A stretch of DNA of 64,000 nt from UBA1952 sp965246905 (GTDB lineage: Bacteria; Bacteroidota; Bacteroidia; Chitinophagales; Chitinophagaceae), in contig CBDFFZ010000009.1 in the NCBI GenBank assembly GCA_965246905.1, positions 186,001 to 250,000 of the forward strand. The letters run 5' to 3'. Shown here piece after piece: positions 52,159-59,801 of this stretch. The number at the start of each line of letters is the position of its first letter. Positions within the stretch are counted from its first letter, which is position 1. Under the pieces are notes generated by a model. It made no database searches and was not told the DNA's origin. It worked only from the letters and a program-made list of their open reading frames with translations. The position numbers and the translations under genes are program-made.

Positions 52159-52431
52159 TTAAGCCTCAGCGGTCGCAGCAGTTACTTCAGATACAGAAAC
52201 AAAAGTCTTTGTCCTGGTCTTCCGGAATTCTACGATACCGTCTGTTAATGCGAATATAGTAAAATCTTTTCCTAATCCAACATTTTCACCGGGATGATAT
52301 ACGGTGCCACGCTGGCGGATAATAATGTTACCGGAAATTGCCGGCTGACCACCGAATATTTTTACACCAAGGCGCTTACTGTGCGAGTCGCGGTTATTTT
52401 TTACGCTGCCTTCCCCTTTTTTATGTGCCAT
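52159..52431 (-). CDS. rpmA: 50S ribosomal protein L27
   Basis: A 90-aa ribosomal protein near the peptidyl-transferase centre. The N-terminus MAHKKGEGSVKNNRDSHSKR and FGGQPAISGNIIIRQRGTVY are diagnostic. The C-terminus ends in an Ala-rich tail (TAATAEA). It follows rplU by 45 bp in the usual rplU-rpmA pair. Confidence 0.97.
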   Translation of the reverse strand: MAHKKGEGSVKNNRDSHSKRLGVKIFGGQPAISGNIIIRQRGTVYHPGENVGLGKDFTIFALTDGIVEFRKTRTKTFVSVSEVTAATAEA

Positions 52432-52476
52432 TGTTTATAAAGCTAAAATCTGTTTACTACTAAAAAAAATTAAATA

Positions 52477-52782
52477 TTAAGCGATACCGTTGATGCGGAT
52501 GCGGGTAAGATACTGGCGGTGGCCATTGCTCTTCTGGTATCCTTTACGGCGCTTCTTTTTGAATACAATTACCTTATCGCCCTTCAGGTGGTCCAGGATT
52601 TCTGCGGATACCGTAGCTTTAGCAGCCGTACCAAAAGAGAAATTATTATTTTCGTTGCCGGTCATCAGCACTTCGCTAAATTCTAGCTTATCGCCTACAT
52701 TGCCGGCAAGGCGGTGCACAAACAACTCCTGGCCGTTACGTACCTTGAATTGCTGACCTGCTATTGTTACTATTGCAAACAT
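52477..52782 (-). CDS. rplU: 50S ribosomal protein L21
   Basis: From the ATG at 52782 the protein has 101 aa: MFAIVTIAGQQFKVRNGQEL, then VIVFKKKRRKGYQKSNGHRQ and a TRIRINGI end, all diagnostic. The start at 52836 would add 18 residues and lie upstream of the promoter, so it is rejected. It heads the rplU-rpmA operon, driven by the strong promoter just upstream. Confidence 0.97.
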   Translation of the reverse strand: MFAIVTIAGQQFKVRNGQELFVHRLAGNVGDKLEFSEVLMTGNENNNFSFGTAAKATVSAEILDHLKGDKVIVFKKKRRKGYQKSNGHRQYLTRIRINGIA

Positions 52783-52804
52783 GACTTTATTAAAATATTT
52801 CGCG

Positions 52805-52837
52805 CAAAGGTAATGCAGATTTAGCAGAAGGTACAAA
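52805..52837 (-). promoter_or_regulatory. Bacteroidota promoter of rplU-rpmA
   Basis: On the minus strand: TTTG (52834-52837), 21-nt spacer and TACCTTTG (52805-52812), 22 nt before the rplU ATG. Both elements match the Bacteroidota consensus. It is the best promoter in the window. Confidence 0.85.
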
Positions 52838-53032
52838 TAAATTTTAAAGAACTACTCCTGGTTTACTCTTATTATATAAAAGTCATTCCATCTGCCGGTA
52901 AATCAGCTACAAGCATTTGCGCAATGTGGATAATGTGTGTACAATTCATGGCTGATAGAGTACTGTTCATTATTGAACGGAGAGCATTATCGACCCGATA
53001 GATAATACAGGCAGGATAATTGTAGCTTTGTT

Positions 53033-53040
53033 CCGAAGCC
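53033..53040 (+). promoter_or_regulatory. Bacteroidota -7 box TAGCTTTG
   Basis: Exact TAnnTTTG match 18 nt before the ATG of the GH3-family gene; no clear -33 element. Confidence 0.6.
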
Positions 53041-53058
53041 TGCTTTTAATACCCGGCA

Positions 53059-54552
53059 ATGAAGATCAAATCATTCCTCGCTCGTCCTTATGCTACTATT
53101 ATTCACAGCAAAATCAAGAAGGGAGCGCTCACGGCATTGGCCGATCAGGAAGCTATCCTGCAGGAGCTGATTAAGGCAGGAATTAAAACAGCCTTTGGCC
53201 GCGATCATTTTATGGCCGGCGTTTCCGATCATAAAACCTTCAGCGAAGCAATTCCGATCCGCGACTATGAGGCCTTCAAGCCTTATATAGAGCAGGTAAA
53301 AAACGGCACTGAGAATGTGCTCTGGAAAGGCAAGCCCATGTATTTTGCCAAAACTTCCGGTACCACGAGTGGGGTTAAATATATTCCTATTTCCAAAGAT
53401 TCCATTAGTAATCATATTGATACTGCGCGCAATGCGCTCCTTTGCTATATGGCCGAGAGCGGCAATAGCTCCTTTGCGGATGGACGGATGATTTTCCTTT
53501 CCGGCTCCCCGGTGCTGGAGCGTGTGGGCGGCATTCCTACCGGCAGGCTCAGCGGCATTGTAAACCATTTTGTGCCCAAATACCTGCGCAGCAATCAGCT
53601 TCCTTCTTTTGAAACAAATTGCGTTGAAGACTGGGAAGAAAAGCTTGGCAAGATTGTGGCGGAGACTATGAACGAGGATATGAGCCTTATAAGTGGCATA
53701 CCACCATGGATCCAGATGTACTTCGACTGGCTGCAGGAAAAAACGGGTAAAACCATCAAGCAGATGTTCCCCAACCTGCAAGTGCTGGTGCATGGCGGCG
53801 TGGCTTTCGAACCATATAAGGCAAAGCTTTTCCAAAGCCTCGGAGGCCCGATTGATACCGTAGAAACCTTCCCGGCTTCCGAAGGTTTTTTTGCTTTTCA
53901 GGATACGATGGATAAGGAAGGATTGTTGCTGAACACGGCTTCGGGCATCTTCTATGAATTCATTCCCGCAGAAGATATTTTTAAAGAAAACCCTGCCCGG
54001 CTTTCGCTTGCGGATGTAAAAGTTGGGGTGAATTACGCGCTCATCATCAATAGTAATGCCGGCCTCTGGGGCTATAATATCGGTGATACGATAAAATTTG
54101 TGAGCCTTGCGCCGTATCGTATCGTCGTTACCGGCCGTACCAAGCATTTTATTTCAGCGTTTGGCGAGCATGTAATTGCAGAAGAAGTAGAAGGCGCCCT
54201 GATGGAAGCGGCTGCCGGAACCGGGGCGCAGATCATAGAATTTACGGTTGCACCGATGATACAGACCACGGGCGAGCTCCCTTACCATGAGTGGCTGGTC
54301 TCATTTGCAAAATTGCCTGACGATGCTGCGGTATTTGCAAAAAAAGTAGATGATGGATTGCGCAAGCGTAATATTTATTACGATGATCTTATCCGCGGGG
54401 GCATCCTGCAGCCTTTAAAAATAAGGATCCTTCGGCGGGATGCCTTTATCGAATTTATGAAAGCGGCGGGCAAGCTGGGTGGGCAGAATAAAGTACCGCG
54501 GCTAAGCAATGATCGCAAGCTGGCAGATGTGCTGACCGGCTATTCTGTTTGA
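53059..54552 (+). CDS. GH3-family acyl-adenylate-forming enzyme
   Basis: A 497-aa protein of the GH3 branch of the ANL (acyl-adenylating) superfamily. The adenylation P-loop is in YFAKTSGTTSGVKYIPIS (about 95-112); other blocks are VHGGVAFEPYKAKL, VETFPASEGFFAFQD and a C-terminal FISAFGEHVIAEEVE hinge. Plant GH3 enzymes conjugate acids such as auxin to amino acids; the bacterial substrate is unknown. The gene stands alone with its own -7 box. Confidence 0.88.
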   Translation: MKIKSFLARPYATIIHSKIKKGALTALADQEAILQELIKAGIKTAFGRDHFMAGVSDHKTFSEAIPIRDYEAFKPYIEQVKNGTENVLWKGKPMYFAKTSGTTSGVKYIPISKDSISNHIDTARNALLCYMAESGNSSFADGRMIFLSGSPVLERVGGIPTGRLSGIVNHFVPKYLRSNQLPSFETNCVEDWEEKLGKIVAETMNEDMSLISGIPPWIQMYFDWLQEKTGKTIKQMFPNLQVLVHGGVAFEPYKAKLFQSLGGPIDTVETFPASEGFFAFQDTMDKEGLLLNTASGIFYEFIPAEDIFKENPARLSLADVKVGVNYALIINSNAGLWGYNIGDTIKFVSLAPYRIVVTGRTKHFISAFGEHVIAEEVEGALMEAAAGTGAQIIEFTVAPMIQTTGELPYHEWLVSFAKLPDDAAVFAKKVDDGLRKRNIYYDDLIRGGILQPLKIRILRRDAFIEFMKAAGKLGGQNKVPRLSNDRKLADVLTGYSV

Positions 54553-54581
54553 GCAAAGTTCTTGCGCAAATAGAGCTAAAT

Positions 54582-54616
54582 AAAAAATCCCGGCTGCAGA
54601 TGCAGACCAGGATTTT
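54582..54616 (-). terminator. intrinsic terminator of the ferritin-like pair (may act both ways)
   Basis: AAAATCC/GGATTTT outer stem (54584-54590 with 54610-54616) with an inner CTGCA/TGCAG stem, followed on the minus strand by TTTTTT. Confidence 0.7.
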
Positions 54617-54644
54617 AAAAATTCAGGAAACTTATTCACAAGGC

Positions 54645-55502
54645 TCAGGGTGCCAGGAAAGGCTGTACGATCGTCAATACCTGATCCATAGTTAACGGTT
54701 CATCGAAAGACTCTGTTGCTGCATCTACACTGATCGTAGCGCTTACACCCATGAGCGTGGTAATATTTACAGTGCCCTGCATTACATTGTCTTCACCAGC
54801 ATAATTATCAGTTACACCCGGTACCTGACTTATCACTCCGGTAATCCATGGCTTAACATCAAAGCCGAGATTCTTGCGCATCTGGCGGATATGCGATGCA
54901 TGGCGCGCTTCTACTGAGTGAATATTAAGTGCGGCAGTAAGTACTGCATTATCAGACATCAGATCCGGGGCGGCACCTTTGTAAGCACGTACACCTGTAT
55001 CTTCAAGCGTCTGGGCTACCGCAAGAAATAAGCCGTAATTGCTGAACGCTGCTGCAAACGGACCATTATTGCTGCCACTGCCACCTGTCAGGTCGAATTT
55101 AGGCTTATCGATCGGTGTGCCTTTTGCACCGATGATCGCTTTTTTGAGAAAGTTTACGTGTGCCGCTTCATGTGCTGCAATGGTATTCAGCGCAGCTCTT
55201 GCCACATCATTCGGGCTGGTAAGGGTGCCATTGCCAAATCCGGAATAAGTACCTCCGGCGGCAGCAGTTGCATAAAACTCTGCTTCAAGATATTCAAGGG
55301 TAAGCGCAAAATTCAGTACATCAACGATGCTCGCAGTGCCGCGGCCATAAGCCGTCTGGAACATAGAGCCGAGTGCAAACGGAACGGCTGCTACAGCTAT
55401 TTTCCGCCCCCAGTTTTTCAGTACGGCGCGCCGCTCGCTGGTGCGCTCATAAACTTCCGGATCCAGCCTTTCAATTTCTGATAGTATGCTTGAAAAATTC
55501 AT
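54645..55502 (-). CDS. ferritin-like domain protein
   Basis: A 285-aa protein of the ferritin-like superfamily (desiccation-related type). Iron-ligand-like motifs are in EYLEAEFYATA, IAAHEAAHVNFLKKAI, TLEDTGVRAYKGA and SVEARHASHIRQMR, giving four helices of a bundle. The N-terminus has an Arg/Lys-rich stretch before a hydrophobic segment (WGRKIAVAAVPFALGSM), so it is probably exported. Glycine-rich loops and a C-terminal extension are extra. It lies 11 bp downstream of a second ferritin-like gene. Confidence 0.82.
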   Translation of the reverse strand: MNFSSILSEIERLDPEVYERTSERRAVLKNWGRKIAVAAVPFALGSMFQTAYGRGTASIVDVLNFALTLEYLEAEFYATAAAGGTYSGFGNGTLTSPNDVARAALNTIAAHEAAHVNFLKKAIIGAKGTPIDKPKFDLTGGSGSNNGPFAAAFSNYGLFLAVAQTLEDTGVRAYKGAAPDLMSDNAVLTAALNIHSVEARHASHIRQMRKNLGFDVKPWITGVISQVPGVTDNYAGEDNVMQGTVNITTLMGVSATISVDAATESFDEPLTMDQVLTIVQPFLAP

Positions 55503-55513
55503 TTTTATAAAAT

Positions 55514-56197
55514 TTAGCTGGTTGGGAGATTGCCTGCATTAAGAGAGGAATAGAGATAAGCGCCTGCGATACTCAATACTTCACCGGGAGATTTGCTTTT
55601 TTCAAGCGCATCCGCATCAAGCACCTCGCTGTTGGCAAAAGTGCCGGGCGTAATGATATCGCGGATATAAGCAGCATGACGGGCTTCTACGGAAACAATC
55701 TTTCCGGCAAGCGTAAGATAATCTTTGCTTACGATGAGCTTACCGGCGCCATTGTAGGCAGATACACCCAGATCTTCAAATGCTTTTGCTGTGCCAAGCA
55801 CACTCAGGCGGTTCGTAAAATCTATCGAAGTAAAGTTTACCTCAAGCGCAGGGATGGCTGCGCTACCCAATGCTGCCTTAAAAAATTCGCGGTGTGCGAT
55901 CTCATGATCACGGATCTCCTGGAGGCGTGTTTTTTCCATTGGGCTTGCATCGTTATAAAAGGAAAGAACGACCCTTGTATAGAAGGCGGCTTCAAGCTGC
56001 TCCAGCGCGTAGGCATAGTTCAGGATACCTACATCACCTGAGCCTAAATCAATGCCATCGTCATCATTATTCTTACATCCTGTTGCGCCTGCAAGCAATC
56101 CTACACCTGCAATGCCTCCGGCAAGCCCGAAGAACTTACGGCGCGAGATGCCGGCAACCGTAGCCTCAAGCTGATCAGCCAGTTGATTTCCTTTCAT
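55514..56197 (-). CDS. ferritin-like domain protein with twin-arginine-like signal
   Basis: A 227-aa paralogue-like partner: the N-terminus SRRKFFGLAGGIAGVGLLAG looks like a Tat signal followed by ATGC, a possible lipobox. Helix motifs are YALEQLEAAFYTRVVL, IRDHEIAHREFFKAAL, AFEDLGVSAYNGA and SVEARHAAYIRDI, with the same Glu/His spacing as the downstream protein. Tat export would fit a protein that is folded with its metal. The two genes form an operon. Confidence 0.82.
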   Translation of the reverse strand: MKGNQLADQLEATVAGISRRKFFGLAGGIAGVGLLAGATGCKNNDDDGIDLGSGDVGILNYAYALEQLEAAFYTRVVLSFYNDASPMEKTRLQEIRDHEIAHREFFKAALGSAAIPALEVNFTSIDFTNRLSVLGTAKAFEDLGVSAYNGAGKLIVSKDYLTLAGKIVSVEARHAAYIRDIITPGTFANSEVLDADALEKSKSPGEVLSIAGAYLYSSLNAGNLPTS

Positions 56198-56349
56198 GAG
56201 ATTTTAATTTGTGTGGTTAATTAATTGGTAAGCCGTTTGGTAAGCCATAAAGTATGAATCGTGCACCTCAACGGGTTTGCAACTTATAAAAAATATTGCA
56301 GGAATCATAAAACATCTAAAAATGTATGCACGAGATTAATTTTAAACAA

Positions 56350-56385
56350 AAAAAATACCCTGCGGTTTTAAAGACGCCGGGTATT
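56350..56385 (-). terminator. intrinsic terminator of the 80-aa hypothetical gene
   Basis: An 11-bp stem with one mismatch (56354-56364 with 56375-56385), followed on the minus strand by a run of T. Confidence 0.75.
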
Positions 56386-56422
56386 AATTCTTGCATTGAA
56401 AAAGTATAAGAGCTATTGTGCT

Positions 56423-56665
56423 CTAATTTTTTCCAATTATAAAAACAAAAGACTGATTGTCTGTATCTGATAAACAATCCAGCACCTTTTTTGCCTTTCG
56501 GATTACTTTATATCGTTGGAGATCTACAACCTCCAGTGCCGATACATAGCTTTTAGCAAGCCTCGCCTGACGCATAAAGTGTGCAAGAAATACCCCGGAC
56601 GCAACATCGGCGGCAATGATGTCGTGGATATAATGCATCCAGACTTTATCTTTTTTGCTCCACAT
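56423..56665 (-). CDS. small hypothetical protein
   Basis: An 80-aa soluble protein (MWSKKDKVWMHYIHDIIAAD, FMRQARLAKSYVSALEVVDL, a short C-terminal strand FVFIIG). I do not recognise it. Its reality is supported by the terminator just downstream and by its position on the same strand as the 43-aa lipoprotein, 21 bp upstream. Confidence 0.55.
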   Translation of the reverse strand: MWSKKDKVWMHYIHDIIAADVASGVFLAHFMRQARLAKSYVSALEVVDLQRYKVIRKAKKVLDCLSDTDNQSFVFIIGKN

Positions 56666-56686
56666 GATCGTGAAATTTAATCGTTT

Positions 56687-56818
56687 TTAGCGGCGAGCGC
56701 TGCGGTAAACTTTATTAAGGTCGTTACCGCAACCGCAACCCCGTTTAACAGTATTACAACTTTGTGCCAACAGGATAAAGAGGCTGGCAACTAACATTAC
56801 AAACAGGCTTCTCTTCAT
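56687..56818 (-). CDS. very small lipoprotein
   Basis: From the ATG at 56818, 43 residues: a type II signal (MKRSLFVMLVASLFILLAQSC) and a short basic mature part with a GCGCGNDLNKVYR stretch. A longer frame from 57019 reads through the opposite gene's 5' end and is rejected. It is too short for many gene finders. Divergent from the glycosyltransferase gene. Confidence 0.6.
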   Translation of the reverse strand: MKRSLFVMLVASLFILLAQSCNTVKRGCGCGNDLNKVYRSARR

Positions 56819-56838
56819 ATATTCCGCACTTGAAAAAG

Positions 56839-56846
56839 TACTTTTG
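56839..56846 (+). promoter_or_regulatory. Bacteroidota -7 box TACTTTTG of the glycosyltransferase
   Basis: Exact TAnnTTTG match 16 nt before the probable CTG start at 56862. Confidence 0.6.
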
Positions 56847-56861
56847 TAAAAATACTCTTTC

Positions 56862-57953
56862 CTGCAAAAGCCACCTGCTAAACATATCCTAATTGCGCCG
56901 CTCGATTGGGGTATCGGCCATACAACCCGCTGTGTGCCCGTCATCCGCCACCTCCTTGCAGCAGGCCACCAGGTTACAGCCGCAGGCAATAAAGAGCAGC
57001 AACAATTACTCAGACGCATTTTCCCGGCTATTCCTTTGGTGGATTTATCTGGTTATGAAGTAAAATATGCAAAAAGCAAGCGCGGTTTTCTTCCGGCCAT
57101 CTTCCGGCAACTGCCCCGGATCATGCTTACCATACACAAAGAGCATATATGGCTAAAGAAAGTTATTATCAAAGAACGGATTGATGCTGTGATCAGCGAT
57201 AACAGGTACGGGCTTTTTCACCGCACAGTTCCCTGTGTTATTCTTACGCATCAGCCTGCGGTAAAAATAGGTTTAGGGAAATTTGCCGACCGGATGCTGC
57301 GCCGCCTCCATTATCATTTTCTTGGAAAATTCAGGGCCGTATGGATCGTAGATGAGGCCGGCAAGCCAAACCTCGGCGGGGAATTATCGCATCCCTCTAC
57401 ACTGCCGCGCAATGCTGCATATGCTGGTCTTCTTTCACAGATGGCGATTTCTGCTGCACCAAAAAAGCTAACGCATCTGCTCCTCCTGCTATCAGGCCCT
57501 GAACCGCAGCGCACCTTACTGGAAAATATTTTGTGGCAGGCCGCAACGAGCTATCAAGGCAGCGTTGTATTCATAGCAGGAAAGTCCACAGCCGCTCCGC
57601 CATTTAAAATCCCGCCTCATATTGAGTATCACCGACAGCTTGCAGCGGCAGCCCTACAGCCTTTATTAGACAATGCATCCATAGTTATCTGCCGCAGCGG
57701 ATACAGTACGCTCATGGATCTTGCGCTGCTCAATAAAAAAGCCATCCTCATTCCTACGCCGGGACAAACGGAGCAGGAATACTTAGCCAAACATCTGCAG
57801 GCGCAAGGCATTTTTCCTTTTTACAGGCAGGATGGTTTTAATATCGGCAAAGCACTGGCGGAAGCGGAAAATTTCCCTTTCAAAGCCATAGGCATTGCGG
57901 GAGTAAACAGCAGGATCGGCGCACTGCTGGATAGCTGGATAAAAGAAATATAG
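56862..57953 (+). CDS. MurG-like glycosyltransferase with a non-canonical start
   Basis: A GT-B fold protein. The N-terminal donor-loop motif HILIAPLDWGIGHTTR (from 56883) is strongly conserved in this family, but it lies upstream of the first canonical start in the frame, GTG at 56934. The frame is open from 56850, with CTG at 56862 the best candidate start, 16 nt after a perfect TACTTTTG box. The C-terminal half shows LLLLSGPEPQRTLLEN, ICRSGYSTLMDLALL and PTPGQTEQEYLAKHL, the sugar-nucleotide site. It probably acts on a cell-surface glycan. Confidence 0.8.
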   Translation: MQKPPAKHILIAPLDWGIGHTTRCVPVIRHLLAAGHQVTAAGNKEQQQLLRRIFPAIPLVDLSGYEVKYAKSKRGFLPAIFRQLPRIMLTIHKEHIWLKKVIIKERIDAVISDNRYGLFHRTVPCVILTHQPAVKIGLGKFADRMLRRLHYHFLGKFRAVWIVDEAGKPNLGGELSHPSTLPRNAAYAGLLSQMAISAAPKKLTHLLLLLSGPEPQRTLLENILWQAATSYQGSVVFIAGKSTAAPPFKIPPHIEYHRQLAAAALQPLLDNASIVICRSGYSTLMDLALLNKKAILIPTPGQTEQEYLAKHLQAQGIFPFYRQDGFNIGKALAEAENFPFKAIGIAGVNSRIGALLDSWIKEI

Positions 57954-57974
57954 AGGCCTTAAAATGCCAGAAAG

Positions 57975-58006
57975 CAAAAGAGCCCTGCAAGCAGCGGCTC
58001 TTTTGT
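57975..58006 (+). terminator. intrinsic terminator of the glycosyltransferase gene
   Basis: CAAAAGAGCC/GGCTCTTTTG outer stem (57975-57984 with 57996-58005) with an inner CTGC/GCAG stem and a one-base bulge. Confidence 0.75.
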
Positions 58007-58120
58007 GTTGGTGCAGTAGAAGCTTATTCAGCTCACTGCACCCCCGAGGTTTGGCACCGGCGCAAAGATAGGCCTTTCCATAATTGTTGCCCTGATTGTA
58101 TTTTCTTTGCGGAGTACACC

Positions 58121-59800
58121 ATGCTGCTTCACACGCTTACAGACCGTATTACTGCCCGGCGCCTTACTACCGGCCTCTTTATATGGGCCGTACTGTTCCT
58201 GCTTTACCTGCCTGCGGCAAAGGCGGGCTTTGTTTCCGATACTACAGGCTGGGTGCAATCTCTACAGCGCGATTCTTTCCTGGAATACATCAACCGTACG
58301 CATTTTGGAGTGAAGAGTATGTATCAGCTAACGCAGCTCAATACCTGGCTGCTTTATCAGGTATTGGGCACGAAGGTCTGGGGGTGGCACCTGGTGCATG
58401 TTACGCTTCATGCAGTTAATTGTTTTTTGCTTTACGTATTCTGTGCAAAACTTTTTAGCAAGGCCGGACTGCAATATCCCGCACACCCGGCGCTTGTTGG
58501 TAGCATCCTCTTTGGCATCAGTCCATATATTTCTGAGGTGGTAGTGTGGGAGGCATCCTTTCATTACCTCCAGGCGCTCATCTTTATTTTTTCTATTTTA
58601 CTGCTTGCACAGCGCTTCCAGGAGCGGTCTTCTGCCGGGCCGGCTGTCCTTGCCGGTTTGCTGTTTTTCCTGTCCACATTTACTTTGGAGTTGTTTTACC
58701 TCACACCGGTACTGGTGCTTACGCTTGCCTTTTTTTACCGCACGGCCCTTCATTATGATAAAGCTGCTTTTCGGAAAACTATCCTGTTTTTTACGCTGCC
58801 GCAGGTTCTTTTTTTTGGTCTGCATCTATTGCTTTTCCGGGTAGTATATGGCAGCGGCATGGCGCATCTTGGTGTGCAGATGTTTAAAAATCCACTGCCG
58901 TATTTCCTTGTCCGCGCGCCCTGGTATTCTTTCCATTTAGTGCTTTGGGGCAGGTTTTTTCCTGCTTCGCTGAAAGCTGCTGTTTATGATTTTTTCAGAA
59001 CCGGCACAGGCTCATTGCTCTTCTATGTTTTGCTTGCTTCCGCCTGTGCATTTATTGCTGTCCGCTACCGCCGGATGGAAGCTTACGGCAAGCTGGTAAG
59101 CCTTTTCTTTGTATGGCTGCTGCTTGCGGTAGGTATTGTAGTGCCGCTCTTTTTTGCGGAGATTTTACTCGTTGTCTGCGACCGCTACATGTACCTCATG
59201 CTCGCCTTTTACTGGATGCTGATCGTGCTGTTGCTCTATCGCATTAAGCGCCCGGCCATCTATTACGGCATTCTGGGAATACTGGCCTGCATCAATTTAT
59301 TTTTCTCGCTCAAGCTATCCCGCAAATGGGGTCAAAGCGCGGAAGTGATTGCCGCCATTCAGCAGAGCCCGGTGCTAATGCCCGGTAAGGTAAAGCTCCT
59401 GCTCAACTCACCGGCCTGCCTGCAGGGAATACCCATGATCGGCACATCCCCCGAAGGGGAATACCGCCTGATGCACAACCTTTTTTTCCCGCCCCCGATA
59501 AGGGATACTATGCTCGAAGTGGCTGCCTACAATATGGATTGGAAAACGGACGGCGCCCATGCCGAAGTAATGAATGACAGCACCATAAAAGTAACGCTCA
59601 ACCAATGGGGCACCTGGTGGTGGATCGGCGGGTTTGGTGCTACAAGCTATGAGAATGCCTGGTTCCGGCTGGATATGGTGGATGCAGGGCACTGGTATAA
59701 TTTAGTTCTTAAAAAGCCTGCAAGCGAATACCAGCTTCTTTACCAGACCGGCAACGAGCTAAAGGTGGTGGATATGGCGCGAAAAGGGGAGCAATATTAA
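58121..59800 (+). CDS. polytopic membrane protein, tandem paralogue 1 (possible GT-C type)
   Basis: A 559-aa protein with about ten or more membrane helices. The first TM ends in FLLYLPAAKAGFVSDTTGWV with an Asp in the first outer loop, as GT-C glycosyltransferases have, then SPYISEVVVWEASFHYLQ, FTLELFYLTP and DRYMYLMLAFYW. A soluble C-terminal domain of about 120 residues follows (VKLLLNSPACLQGIPMIG, DSTIKVTLNQWGTWWW). It is clearly related to the next gene. A GT-C role is inference; no PMT or WaaL motif is certain. Confidence 0.7.
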   Translation: MLLHTLTDRITARRLTTGLFIWAVLFLLYLPAAKAGFVSDTTGWVQSLQRDSFLEYINRTHFGVKSMYQLTQLNTWLLYQVLGTKVWGWHLVHVTLHAVNCFLLYVFCAKLFSKAGLQYPAHPALVGSILFGISPYISEVVVWEASFHYLQALIFIFSILLLAQRFQERSSAGPAVLAGLLFFLSTFTLELFYLTPVLVLTLAFFYRTALHYDKAAFRKTILFFTLPQVLFFGLHLLLFRVVYGSGMAHLGVQMFKNPLPYFLVRAPWYSFHLVLWGRFFPASLKAAVYDFFRTGTGSLLFYVLLASACAFIAVRYRRMEAYGKLVSLFFVWLLLAVGIVVPLFFAEILLVVCDRYMYLMLAFYWMLIVLLLYRIKRPAIYYGILGILACINLFFSLKLSRKWGQSAEVIAAIQQSPVLMPGKVKLLLNSPACLQGIPMIGTSPEGEYRLMHNLFFPPPIRDTMLEVAAYNMDWKTDGAHAEVMNDSTIKVTLNQWGTWWWIGGFGATSYENAWFRLDMVDAGHWYNLVLKKPASEYQLLYQTGNELKVVDMARKGEQY

Positions 59801-59801
59801 A

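Noticed and set aside
53071..54147. 358-codon minus-strand frame opposite the GH3-family gene
   Set aside because: Antisense to a clear enzyme; no domain and no promoter.
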